Positions 7,481-14,046 of a stretch of DNA of 27,002 bases are shown one piece after another. A program made the position numbers and the translations under genes. The notes beneath the pieces were generated by a model, which had not been told where the DNA came from, made no database searches, and was given only the letters and a program-made list of their open reading frames with translations. Location of the stretch: the IMG/VR virus record IMGVR_UViG_3300045911_000772, positions 1 to 27,002 of that record; one strand, given 5' to 3'. The stretch's first letter is position 1; every line of letters begins with the position of its first letter. This DNA comes from a virus.

Positions 7481-7496
7481 GTACGACAGTACGACA
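7481..7496. repeat. Tandem 8-bp repeat near the right end of element A
   Basis: GTACGACA occurs twice without a gap, about 100 bases from the att core at 7593. By analogy with the TACTCCATT repeats of element B it may be an arm-type integrase site for element A, or an operator for the operon starting at 7416. Confidence 0.5.
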
Positions 7497-7592
7497 TGCT
7501 GACGGACTTCCAGATGCAACTTATTGAAACCGCATGGAACGAACAAGACTGGACTAGACCGGAAAGTACTTGAGAATCAAGTGAGTCACGAA

Positions 7593-7640
7593 TTCCCAAG
7601 CTGGACGTCGTGGGTTCGAGTCCCATCTCCCGCTCCATTT
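7593..7640 (+). other. Attachment site: tRNA-Gly(CCC)-like 3' fragment between elements A and B
   Basis: The 48 bases cover the anticodon loop (TTCCCAA), the 3' anticodon stem, the variable region, the T-arm (stem GTGGG/CCCAT, loop TTCGAGT), the acceptor 3' strand CTCCCGC, a T discriminator and CCA. The 5' half of a tRNA is missing, so this is a recombination product and not a working gene. A near-identical copy is at 26768-26815 in the same orientation. The intact tRNA gene is expected on the plus strand left of the window. Confidence 0.9.
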
Positions 7641-7674
7641 TTCAAACACTTAGGAACACCTACCGATTCCTCTG

Positions 7675-7692
7675 TACTCCGTTTACTCCATT
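7675..7692. repeat. Arm-type repeat, left end of element B
   Basis: TACTCCGTT followed directly by TACTCCATT and then AAG. It matches the triple repeat at the right end (26640-26666), with the same orientation and 9-base period. It overlaps the stop codon of the integrase gene, the usual place for integrase arm-binding sites. Confidence 0.65.
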
Positions 7693-8839
7693 AAGCCGAC
7701 TTGCGCCATGCTGACGGCTGGGGTTGCGGTTTGTACTCCTTCTGCCGGACGGCGGCTTCCAGAGCCCGAAGTGCGGCTCGCTTATGCTCCAGGTCGGAGC
7801 TCGTGTAGACTTCCAGGCTGACGCCGAGCCCGTGGCCCCTCTGGTCGGCGGCGACCTTCGGATCGACGCCCGCCTTCTTCGACAGGCTGGCGTTGGTCTT
7901 GCGCAACACCTGAAAGGTGGCCCACTCCATGCCGATGGCCTCGAGCGCCGGACGCATGTTCCTGCGCCAGAGGTTGTCGAGCGAAATGGGCGTGGTGACT
8001 TTCTCGGACGGAAAGACGAAACCATCCGGGCTCGGGTCCTGCGCCAGTTCGGCCCACTCCTTCAACAACTCGAGCGTGCCGTCCGACATCGCGCCTTCGC
8101 GGGTCTTGCCGTTCTTCGGCGTGTTGAACTTCCGCTTGTAGACGCGCTCCTCCACCCGGATGATTTCGCCGGCCACCGACTTCCACCGGAGAGCCAGGAT
8201 CTCGCCCGGGCGCATGCCTTCGAAGATTGCGAGCCGTGCGATCAACTTCTCGCGGAGGCCGAAGGCCTCCAGGTATGTGTGAACCTCCTCTTCCGTCAGC
8301 GGGCGCATCGCACGCCCCGGCTGACATCGTTTGGGGATCTTCAACTCGGCCGCCGGATTCCCCGAGATGAGGGAGTCCGATGACGCGAGCTTGAAGATGC
8401 CGTTCAGGAACCACCGCAGATGGGCCACCACGCTGAAGGACAACTCCGCCGCCTTGCGGTCGAGGAAATCCTGCAACTGGTCTCTCCGGATTGTGTGGAG
8501 CAGATCGTTGGCGAACTCCGGAAGGAGATGCTTTCGGATGATCTGCTCCGATGTCCCCGCGGTCGATTCCTTCCAACCGCGGCGGCCATGCGGCAGGTAC
8601 ACGTCCTCGACGAACTGCCCGAACGTGTACACCGGCCTGGGGCCCCGCGCTGTGCCCTCGTTGATCGGCTGGAGGATGGCCGCCATCGCGGCCTCCGCTT
8701 CCCCCTTGGTCATCTTCGAGCACAGCCCGAGCACCTTGGACCGGCGGCTGCCGTCTTCCCACCAGGAGGCAACCCACACGCGATGCCGCCCGTGTTTGCG
8801 GGCTTGCAGGCTGCCTTTCTGGAAACGCTTTCGACGCAT
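7691..8839 (-). CDS. int: Tyrosine recombinase integrase (element B)
   Basis: A 382-residue integrase that should insert element B into the tRNA-Gly 3' end. It has an N-terminal AP2-like arm-binding region (GSLQARKHGRHRVWVASWW), a SAM-like core-binding domain (TFGQFVEDVYLPHGRRGWKEST) and a C-terminal catalytic domain. The catalytic Arg is in EGMRPGEILALRW, Lys in PKNGKTREG, the second Arg in FQVLRKT, His in QRGHG and the nucleophile Tyr in LEVYTSS. The usual His of HxxR is Gln here, a substitution I recall in related integrases of this type. The ATG at 8839 has an AGAGG site 8 bases upstream, preferred over the longer frame. The gene ends beside the att core, as expected for an integrase next to attP. 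Confidence 0.92.
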   Translation of the reverse strand: MRRKRFQKGSLQARKHGRHRVWVASWWEDGSRRSKVLGLCSKMTKGEAEAAMAAILQPINEGTARGPRPVYTFGQFVEDVYLPHGRRGWKESTAGTSEQIIRKHLLPEFANDLLHTIRRDQLQDFLDRKAAELSFSVVAHLRWFLNGIFKLASSDSLISGNPAAELKIPKRCQPGRAMRPLTEEEVHTYLEAFGLREKLIARLAIFEGMRPGEILALRWKSVAGEIIRVEERVYKRKFNTPKNGKTREGAMSDGTLELLKEWAELAQDPSPDGFVFPSEKVTTPISLDNLWRRNMRPALEAIGMEWATFQVLRKTNASLSKKAGVDPKVAADQRGHGLGVSLEVYTSSDLEHKRAALRALEAAVRQKEYKPQPQPSAWRKSA

Positions 8840-8892
8840 TTTCTTGCCTCTTTCCTGCGCCGAAGGCGTTGACTCTTGGCATGACCCGGATA

Positions 8893-9111
8893 CTACCATT
8901 CGCTGGTGGCCTCCAGGTGGCCTTCTTCAATCCAGCGGTCCAGCCATTCGCGCCGGATGAGGATGCGGCGGCCCACGCGGAAAACACGGGGAGGACGCAC
9001 GCCCGGCACCTTGCCGTTGATCACGTTCGAGAGGTGCGCCTTGGAGACACGCAGATATTCCGCAGCCTCCTCGAGCGTCATGATCGGCTCGGCTGGCGTG
9101 ATCGTGGGCAT
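8893..9111 (-). CDS. Excisionase/AlpA-like helix-turn-helix protein (element B)
   Basis: A 72-residue protein with a MerR-like helix-turn-helix (MTLEEAAEYLRVSKAHLSNVI), a wing (PRVFRVGRRILIRR) and a C-terminal helix (EWLDRWIEEGHL). This is the common excisionase/AlpA family that controls integration direction, and often activates the int-xis operon in satellites. It lies directly upstream of the integrase on the same strand. It is homologous to the protein at 1-234 in element A. The ATG at 9111 could be replaced by an internal ATG 10 codons later, which begins exactly at the domain. Confidence 0.88.
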   Translation of the reverse strand: MPTITPAEPIMTLEEAAEYLRVSKAHLSNVINGKVPGVRPPRVFRVGRRILIRREWLDRWIEEGHLEATSEW

Positions 9112-9127
9112 GGCCTCCTCCGGTTGG

Positions 9128-9478
9128 TTACGCGGGTCCGGTCTGGGCGGTGGGCATCAACAGGCAGTTCACGGTGGTGACGCCGTTGCCGGCGGCGACC
9201 GTGGCCACGCCCACCATGGGCTTGCTGCCCGTGCCCGCGGTCTTTGTCAACTTGGCCTGGCCCGAGTCCCAGTAGAGCTTGTCGCCCTGGGCGATGACGT
9301 CCGTGGCCACCTTGGGTAACTCGAAAACACCTTCCACTGTGACCTCCACCTCGGCTCCAGAGGCGGCATCGAACGCGGCGACGCCCACAATCGAGCCGGC
9401 CACCACCAACTGGCCGCTGGTGACGTTCGCGGGCGCGGTGACCGTGATGGTCTTGCCTTCCTGAACGAAGTTCTTCAT
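9128..9478 (-). CDS. DUF2190-family capsid decoration-like protein
   Basis: A 116-residue, beta-rich protein without Cys in its first 100 residues. It shows the typical DUF2190 pattern: MKNFVQEGKTITVTAP, GQLVVAGSIVGVAAFDAASG, VTVEGVFELPK, GDKLYWDSGQAKLT, PMVGVATVAA. Members are found next to capsid genes in tailed phages and are thought to decorate or cement the shell. Here it is the last gene of the head cluster, two genes after the capsid fusion and just before the excisionase. It has no counterpart in the visible part of element A. Confidence 0.88.
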   Translation of the reverse strand: MKNFVQEGKTITVTAPANVTSGQLVVAGSIVGVAAFDAASGAEVEVTVEGVFELPKVATDVIAQGDKLYWDSGQAKLTKTAGTGSKPMVGVATVAAGNGVTTVNCLLMPTAQTGPA

Positions 9479-9481
9479 GGA

Positions 9482-9700
9482 TCAGATTCCTTTCGGAGTG
9501 ATGACAACCTGGCGGGGCGACGTGCTGCCGCCGCCCGCCTGTTCGATTTCCTTGTTGATGGTTGTGAGAGCCGCCTGCATCTCCGAGACGCTGCGGTAGG
9601 TCATGGAGCGGCCCTCAAATTCCACGCGCAGCGTTCCGCTGCCGATGGCGGCTATCAGGGCGTCGCGCATGCCCTGGAGTTCGGTGAGCGAGAGGGCCAT
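9482..9700 (-). CDS. gpW-like phage head-tail joining protein
   Basis: A 72-residue protein. The N-terminus (MALSLTELQGMRDALIAAIGSG), followed by TLRVEFEGRSMTYRSVSEMQAAL, matches the lambda gpW-like head-tail joining family, which plugs or extends the portal channel. The ATG at 9700 lies 2 bases after the TAA of the capsid gene, and its stop lies 3 bases before the DUF2190 gene, so all three are one operon. In a satellite this protein would form the interface to a helper tail. Confidence 0.85.
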   Translation of the reverse strand: MALSLTELQGMRDALIAAIGSGTLRVEFEGRSMTYRSVSEMQAALTTINKEIEQAGGGSTSPRQVVITPKGI

Positions 9701-9702
9701 GC

Positions 9703-11448
9703 TTAGGCTCCTGGATTCGCGTAGATGCCCCGGAAGTCCAGCGCGCCCGCGCCGAAATCGAGACGCGCGCGGATCTGGATGCCATCCACTTCAAAGCCTG
9801 CGCGGGTTTCCACCTGGACGCCTTCGCTGCCCGCCAGATAGGCGAACTCGATGCTCGGGAACATCATGGGGTCCGCAGCGACGTACCAGCGCGTGGCCGA
9901 CTTGGCATCGAGCCGCGGATCGACGATGAGCGTGAGCTTGCCGGCGAACGGGTTGACGTTCGCGGCCTGCGCCGGGTAGATGCTGGCGAGGTACTTCTCG
10001 GCGGTGGTTTCCAACTCGGCCGGCACAACCAGGAATTTCCCGGCGATGTCGAGCGGCGTCTTGCCGTCGAGACCTTTCTGCGAGCGCAGAGCGAGCCGCG
10101 CGGCCGCCAGCGTGGTGTCCGAGATCGCGCCGCCGCTCGCGGCGAGGTTGCCATGCGCGGCGTCGAACAACTTCTTGTTGTCCGACATCACCGGGCCCAG
10201 TCCACTGTTGGCGGTGATCAGGTCCGCGATGAACTGCGCCTCGAACTGCGCGGCCGCCGAGGCGAACAGCCGCCCGATGTCGGAGAACGCCGACAGGTTG
10301 TTGTTGACGATGGTCTGGCGGTTGATGCCGAAGATGCGGCCATAGGTGTCGAGCTTGTAGGATTCGCGGCCCTCGGCGATGGTGCCCGATTTGAACTCGC
10401 CGTTCTCGTTCACCTTCATGAGCGTGGGTGCTTGCCCCAACTGGATCGAGTAGCGATTGCGGAAATCGTTGATGGTCGCCTTGCGGCAGATCTGCTTGAT
10501 GGGCGCGGGCGCCTCGGCCATCTGCTCCTGGACCACCTTGTTGGCGACGTCGCCCAGCAGCAACGGAAAATCACTGGTGGAGCGGAGGGCGCGATCCACG
10601 ATGGAGGCGTCCGACAGCCCGATGGTTTCGATGCCACGAATGCGGAGAAGTTCTTCCGCCTGCCGGACCAGGCTGCGGCCAATGAACGGGCGCGCCGCCT
10701 CGCCCGCCTTGTGCGTCGGGTTGATCCTCATGTAGATCGCATCCGCCATGGCGGCGCGCAGGAACAGGGGATCGTCGTACCCGCTTGCCGCCACTACCGG
10801 CTGCGCCGTTCGGATCGGAGGACCAGCGCGGCGCTTCATGGCCTCGAAGGCCTCGGCGCGGGCCTGGTCCAGGGTCAGGTTGCGGGCGATCATGTCGTCG
10901 GCCTGAAGGCCGGCGATCTGGGCGATCACCCGGATTTCGTTTTCGTGGGTCTGCTCCATCGTTGCTCCTCTCACCTTCGCGGCGGGGTCGGCCCCGATCG
11001 CCACGAGGGAAATCTCTTTGCCGGTCCAGGCAGTCGCCACAATCGTGCGCGCGCCTGTGGCCGGATCCTTTTCCACGCGCCGTTGGTTCACCACGTAGCC
11101 GACCGAAATCGACCGGATGATGCCGTCGCGAATGTCATTGAGAATGGCCGCCGCGCGCTCGCTGAACCGGAGCCGGGCAACGCCGCGCTCGCCATCAACC
11201 TGCGCGCTTTCCACCACGCCGAGGATGCTGTTCACGTCCATGCGGTCGTGGGAGTTGAGCACCGGGCCGCCGATCAACTGCGAAAGGTCGACTGCCGTGG
11301 GCGACAGGTCCAGCCGCTCCTGGTAGGGCCCTTCGAGATCGAACCGGCGCACAGGCGCGGTGGTGGCGAAGACCACCTCCACAGTGCGGCGTTCCGGATC
11401 GAACGTGGCCGGCTCGAGCGTGGCCGTGCGGGTAACGAGTTCTTCCAT
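9703..11448 (-). CDS. Prohead protease / major capsid protein fusion (element B)
   Basis: A 581-residue protein. Residues 1-160 are an HK97-type prohead protease with VLNSHDR (H67) and RSISVGY (S115) as likely catalytic residues and KEISLVAIGADP at the end. Residues about 165-581 form the capsid domain (FPLLLGDVANKVV, LMKVNENGEFKSG, GRIFGINRQTIVNNNLSAF, DAAHGNLAASG, ending QIRARLDFGAGALDFRG). It builds the procapsid and matures it. It is homologous to 1448-3538 but lacks that protein's N-terminal ~85-residue domain. The ATG at 11448 is chosen because a near-perfect AAGGAGG site lies 4 to 5 bases upstream; the open frame extends further but through a palindrome. Confidence 0.92.
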   Translation of the reverse strand: MEELVTRTATLEPATFDPERRTVEVVFATTAPVRRFDLEGPYQERLDLSPTAVDLSQLIGGPVLNSHDRMDVNSILGVVESAQVDGERGVARLRFSERAAAILNDIRDGIIRSISVGYVVNQRRVEKDPATGARTIVATAWTGKEISLVAIGADPAAKVRGATMEQTHENEIRVIAQIAGLQADDMIARNLTLDQARAEAFEAMKRRAGPPIRTAQPVVAASGYDDPLFLRAAMADAIYMRINPTHKAGEAARPFIGRSLVRQAEELLRIRGIETIGLSDASIVDRALRSTSDFPLLLGDVANKVVQEQMAEAPAPIKQICRKATINDFRNRYSIQLGQAPTLMKVNENGEFKSGTIAEGRESYKLDTYGRIFGINRQTIVNNNLSAFSDIGRLFASAAAQFEAQFIADLITANSGLGPVMSDNKKLFDAAHGNLAASGGAISDTTLAAARLALRSQKGLDGKTPLDIAGKFLVVPAELETTAEKYLASIYPAQAANVNPFAGKLTLIVDPRLDAKSATRWYVAADPMMFPSIEFAYLAGSEGVQVETRAGFEVDGIQIRARLDFGAGALDFRGIYANPGA

Positions 11449-11478
11449 TTGCCTCCTTGTGATGGTTGGAAGTCGGCT

Positions 11479-11533
11479 ATCTTCGGAATTTCCGAAGATG
11501 CTGTTTGGGCGCATCTGAGGGATTTCCTCAGAT
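11479..11533. repeat. Pair of hairpins between portal and capsid genes
   Basis: Two adjacent inverted repeats. The first (11479-11499) has arms ATCTTCGGAA and TTCCGAAGAT around T and is identical to 4186-4206. The second (11513-11533) has arms ATCTGAGG and CCTCAGAT around GATTT and contains the portal stop codon. Neither is followed by a T-run, so they are more likely mRNA processing or stabilising structures, or protein-binding palindromes, than terminators. They sit just before the strong ribosome-binding site of the capsid gene. Confidence 0.75.
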
Positions 11534-12916
11534 GGCGGCCGGGTTGCCTTGCTGGGTGACCTTGCGAGGGTCGGAGTCCAACACGATGCCGGCGGCGTCG
11601 GCCGCCGCGTTGCCTGCCGCGATCTGCGCGTCCACCTCGGCCAGGTCATAGCCGAGCGACGCTACTGCCATCTCCCGCGAAATGAGTCCGGCGCGGATCG
11701 CCCGCACCATGGCGTCCACCTCGCGTTGCGGATCGGTCATCTGCATGGCAGGCGGCACCCAGGAGATGTTGTCCAGGTACTCCTGAACGCCGCCGTCCAC
11801 AGGAGGCAGCGCGCCGCGCAGGATCTCGAGTTCGAGCCAGCGCTGGAACACCGGGCGGCAGAGCATGTGGATGAACTGCCATTGCAGGGCGTCAATGTAC
11901 TTGCGAAGCTCGATCCGCCCCACGCGCGCCGAACTGTAGCTTGTGTCCGAGAGGTCGCCGGTGACCACGTCGTAGGGCAGCCCAAGACCGCTGGCGATGA
12001 GCCGCAGCTGCGTCTTGGCGAAGTCCGAGTAGCCCGCGGTCTCGGGGGGATCTGAGAACTCCATGGACTCGCCGGGAGAAAGACGTTGGATCGTGCCCGG
12101 CTCCAGGCTGGCGGTCCATGCGCTGTCCTCGGCCCTGCTCGCGCCGAGCGGGTTTTCGTTCGGTGTCGTGATGAAGCCGGTGAGCAACGCGCCGGTCTTC
12201 TGCTTGACGAGTGTCGCGCGGTCGAACTGGTCCAGGTCGTTCAGCCGCCCAAGGATCGCCATCAGTTCCGTCACGCCACGAAGCTGGCCGGGCGTCTTGG
12301 GCCGGAAGATGTGCAATACTTCGAACGACGGAATGCGGATGCTCCGCGGTAGGCGGCCCGGCTGCCCGGGATGCCACTCGTAGATGTAGTAAGCCGAGCG
12401 GCGTGCGCCCGCGAACTCGATCCCGGCGATCACGTTGTCCCGCGTGATCGTGGTGTCGATGAACTCGGCTGGCAGCAATTGCAGCCGCAGCACGCCGTCG
12501 TTGTCCGTGAGCATCCGGACGAAAACCTCGCCATCGACGAACATCGACCTGGCGGCGAGGGCTTGCTGCCCGTACCAGTTCAGCATCCCGTCCGCGTCGG
12601 AAACTTCGGTCCAACGGTTCCACCGGTTGAGGAGCAGGCCCTTGAGCGCGGCGTCTCCAATCTTCGGCAGCAATGTGATGCCCGGACCGATCACGTTGTC
12701 GACGAAGGCCTGCGCCGCTCGCGCCGCGACGGCGTTGTTCGCCACCAGGTAACGAGCCTGGTTCCGCAGCAGCGGACTCGGCGCGACGCGGCTGTAGTCG
12801 GGCACAGGGTTGTTCCACAGCCCGATGCTGCGCCGCTCGCGCGCAAGGTCGGCCGCGGCAGAGCGCACCTCGTCATTCCGCCCTGCGAAGCGGTTCTTGA
12901 AGATCCAATGGAGCAT
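11528..12916 (-). CDS. Phage portal protein, lambda type
   Basis: A 462-residue portal of the lambda gpB-like family, the dodecameric channel for DNA entry at the capsid vertex. Typical features are the N-terminal YSRVAPSPLLRNQARYLVANNAVAARAAQAFVDNVIGPGITL, the middle SAYYIYEWHPGQPG and VLHIFRPKTPGQLRGVTELM, and the C-terminal GLPYDVVTGDLSDTSYSSARVGRIELRKYID. The length is near the family norm. The ATG at 12916 lies 3 bases after the stop of the preceding small gene. Together with the GpA-type terminase it makes a complete packaging motor for element B. Confidence 0.93.
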   Translation of the reverse strand: MLHWIFKNRFAGRNDEVRSAAADLARERRSIGLWNNPVPDYSRVAPSPLLRNQARYLVANNAVAARAAQAFVDNVIGPGITLLPKIGDAALKGLLLNRWNRWTEVSDADGMLNWYGQQALAARSMFVDGEVFVRMLTDNDGVLRLQLLPAEFIDTTITRDNVIAGIEFAGARRSAYYIYEWHPGQPGRLPRSIRIPSFEVLHIFRPKTPGQLRGVTELMAILGRLNDLDQFDRATLVKQKTGALLTGFITTPNENPLGASRAEDSAWTASLEPGTIQRLSPGESMEFSDPPETAGYSDFAKTQLRLIASGLGLPYDVVTGDLSDTSYSSARVGRIELRKYIDALQWQFIHMLCRPVFQRWLELEILRGALPPVDGGVQEYLDNISWVPPAMQMTDPQREVDAMVRAIRAGLISREMAVASLGYDLAEVDAQIAAGNAAADAAGIVLDSDPRKVTQQGNPAAI

Positions 12917-12919
12917 TGG

Positions 12920-13294
12920 CTATTGCTTGAAGTGGATGGTGTTCATCTGGCCTCCAACCCCGCTTTTCGCCCGCGCTGGCTGTTGCGGCCACGTCTTTGC
13001 GCCCTTAAGTACTCGGTTCAGCTCGACATCGCGTGCGATCTGGGCGCTCTCGCGAAGGTCCGCCTTTATCTGCCTCTCGCAACCGAACCGTTCCGGCCGG
13101 TAGCGGACGCCCTCTGGTTTCACGTACCGGATGCGGCTGTGATTGCCTACGCCGACGTAGCCGGTGAGAATGATCCTGGTCGCAACCTCCACACCTGAGG
13201 TTGACAGGCGAACCCGTCCCGAATAGTCCACCACCTCGACTGGCGTTGTCTGCCTGCGCAGGATCTCCTCCAGTTGTTCTCCACAGAATTGCAT
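12920..13294 (-). CDS. Small hypothetical protein upstream of portal
   Basis: A 124-residue protein of unrecognised family. The sequence starts MQFCGEQLEEILRRQ and has a beta-rich core (PVEVVDYSGRVRLSTSG, ATRIILTGYVGVGNHSRIRYV) and a basic C-terminus. A GGGAGA ribosome-binding site lies about 9 bases before the ATG at 13294; a GTG two codons earlier is possible. Its slot between terminase and portal is where lambda-like phages keep small head-completion proteins, but no gpW signature is visible here. It could instead belong with the MerR-like gene just upstream. Confidence 0.55.
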   Translation of the reverse strand: MQFCGEQLEEILRRQTTPVEVVDYSGRVRLSTSGVEVATRIILTGYVGVGNHSRIRYVKPEGVRYRPERFGCERQIKADLRESAQIARDVELNRVLKGAKTWPQQPARAKSGVGGQMNTIHFKQ

Positions 13295-13317
13295 GGGCAC
13301 ATTTCTCCCAATGGTGG

Positions 13318-13339
13318 GCCCCGGCTTTGCCCGCGGGGC
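13318..13339. other. GC-rich hairpin between the MerR-like gene and the small gene
   Basis: Arms GCCCCG (13318-13323) and CGGGGC (13334-13339) enclose a 10-base loop. There is no T-run on either strand, so a simple terminator is unlikely. It may slow or attenuate read-through from the regulator gene into the portal operon. Confidence 0.35.
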
Positions 13340-13345
13340 GTGGGC

Positions 13346-13897
13346 TTACGAACGCGATTGAGCCGACTGTTCCTGTAGCAGGCGCTCAACCTCGAGCAAG
13401 ACAGGGTGTACAACGCCCATGAGGTCGATGATCAACATGACGGTGTCGCCCTTTGGCGGGCGCATCTGCGTTTTTCGTTCTTCAGTGAAATCCTTCTTGC
13501 GGATCGTCCAAGGACGTTGGGTGGTGTAGAACTTGCCGTGCTTGTCTTTGCCGATTGCGACCCAGAAGGATTCGTACTCCGGGAATTCGCCTGTGCGCTC
13601 ATTTCTAAGCCACTTCGTAGTGTCCAGTGCCTCTGCTTGAAACATCCGATCGAGGGCGTCCGCGATTTCGGCTGCCAAAGAGACAGGAAGACCCCACTCG
13701 GTGACGCGGCCCATGACGGTTAACGAGATGATGTTCTTCAGGGAGTAAAATCGCCGCTGACCGTGGCCGGGGTTCTTCTCCGATGCCGGCGTGATGAGTC
13801 CGCGATTTACCCAAGTCTGGATAGTAGCCATGGTCAGGCCAGTCGCCCGCATCACTTCGGCGTTCACGAACTGCGGGTCGTTCAGACTGATCAACAT
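13346..13897 (-). CDS. MerR-like helix-turn-helix regulator (element B)
   Basis: A 183-residue protein with an N-terminal MerR-type winged helix (residues about 10-75: FVNAEVMRATGLTMATIQTWVNRGLITPA, then a wing with GQRRFYSLKNIISL). Its C-terminal domain is of unknown function (SFWVAIGKDKHGKFYTTQRPWTI, GDTVMLIIDLMGVVHPVLLEVERLL). It is related in layout to the 637-1098 protein of element A. A promoter with a perfect TTGACA and a 9-base-arm palindrome over the -10 region lie directly upstream, so it likely binds there and regulates itself. It stands between the cas operon and the portal operon, so it may set the expression of the head genes downstream. Confidence 0.8.
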   Translation of the reverse strand: MLISLNDPQFVNAEVMRATGLTMATIQTWVNRGLITPASEKNPGHGQRRFYSLKNIISLTVMGRVTEWGLPVSLAAEIADALDRMFQAEALDTTKWLRNERTGEFPEYESFWVAIGKDKHGKFYTTQRPWTIRKKDFTEERKTQMRPPKGDTVMLIIDLMGVVHPVLLEVERLLQEQSAQSRS

Positions 13898-13916
13898 CGG
13901 CGTCGCTCCGTCCTAT

Positions 13917-13936
13917 CAAGTAGCATGTGCTACTTG
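13917..13936. promoter_or_regulatory. Palindromic operator of the element B MerR-like gene
   Basis: A perfect inverted repeat with arms CAAGTAGCA and TGCTACTTG separated by TG, ending 20 bases upstream of the regulator ATG. It overlaps the proposed -10 box, the position of a repressing or DNA-distorting operator. A dimeric MerR-family protein would be expected to bind such a site. Confidence 0.75.
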
Positions 13937-13950
13937 CTGCGTTCTGTCAA
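13922..13950 (-). promoter_or_regulatory. Promoter of the element B MerR-like gene
   Basis: On the minus strand a perfect -35 box TTGACA (13945-13950) is followed after 17 bases by a weak -10, CATGCT (13922-13927), lying inside the palindrome. A strong -35 with a poor -10 buried in an operator is typical of an activator-dependent or tightly regulated promoter. The rest of the 149-base gap to the csb2 stop holds no further recognised signal and no CRISPR-like repeat. Confidence 0.55.
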
Positions 13951-14046
13951 TACTTGCCGCTGCCTCGTATTTAGGCCTTTAGAATCAATGGATTGCTTGA
14001 CTGGTCGCTGCGGTGCGGTAGCCGTTAATTATGCGAGCGCCCCGGA

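Larger units (their letters stand above)
1..7640. mobile_element. Element A: partial satellite/prophage-like element, left end outside window
   Basis: All genes from 7416 down to 1 run on the minus strand in a satellite-like order: primase-helicase, origin, small genes, capsid fusion, regulators, excisionase-like gene. The right boundary is the tRNA-Gly 3' fragment at 7593-7640. The left boundary and the integrase are not in the window. Portal, terminase, tail and lysis genes are absent from the visible part. It shares protein families and layout with element B but the sequences are diverged, so it is not a recent duplication. Whether it is functional or a remnant cannot be decided here. Confidence 0.7.

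Noticed and set aside
7560-7640. A complete tRNA gene at the left att copy
   Set aside because: The sequence before the anticodon loop does not supply the complementary acceptor strand GCGGGAG or a D-arm, so only the 3' part is present.
7782-8987. A 401-codon minus-strand frame over the integrase gene
   Set aside because: Different frame of the same region as the integrase, which has all catalytic residues; the composition looks like a shadow.
10153-11559. A 468-codon plus-strand open frame opposite the element B capsid gene
   Set aside because: Shadow of the capsid gene with no recognisable motifs or start signals.
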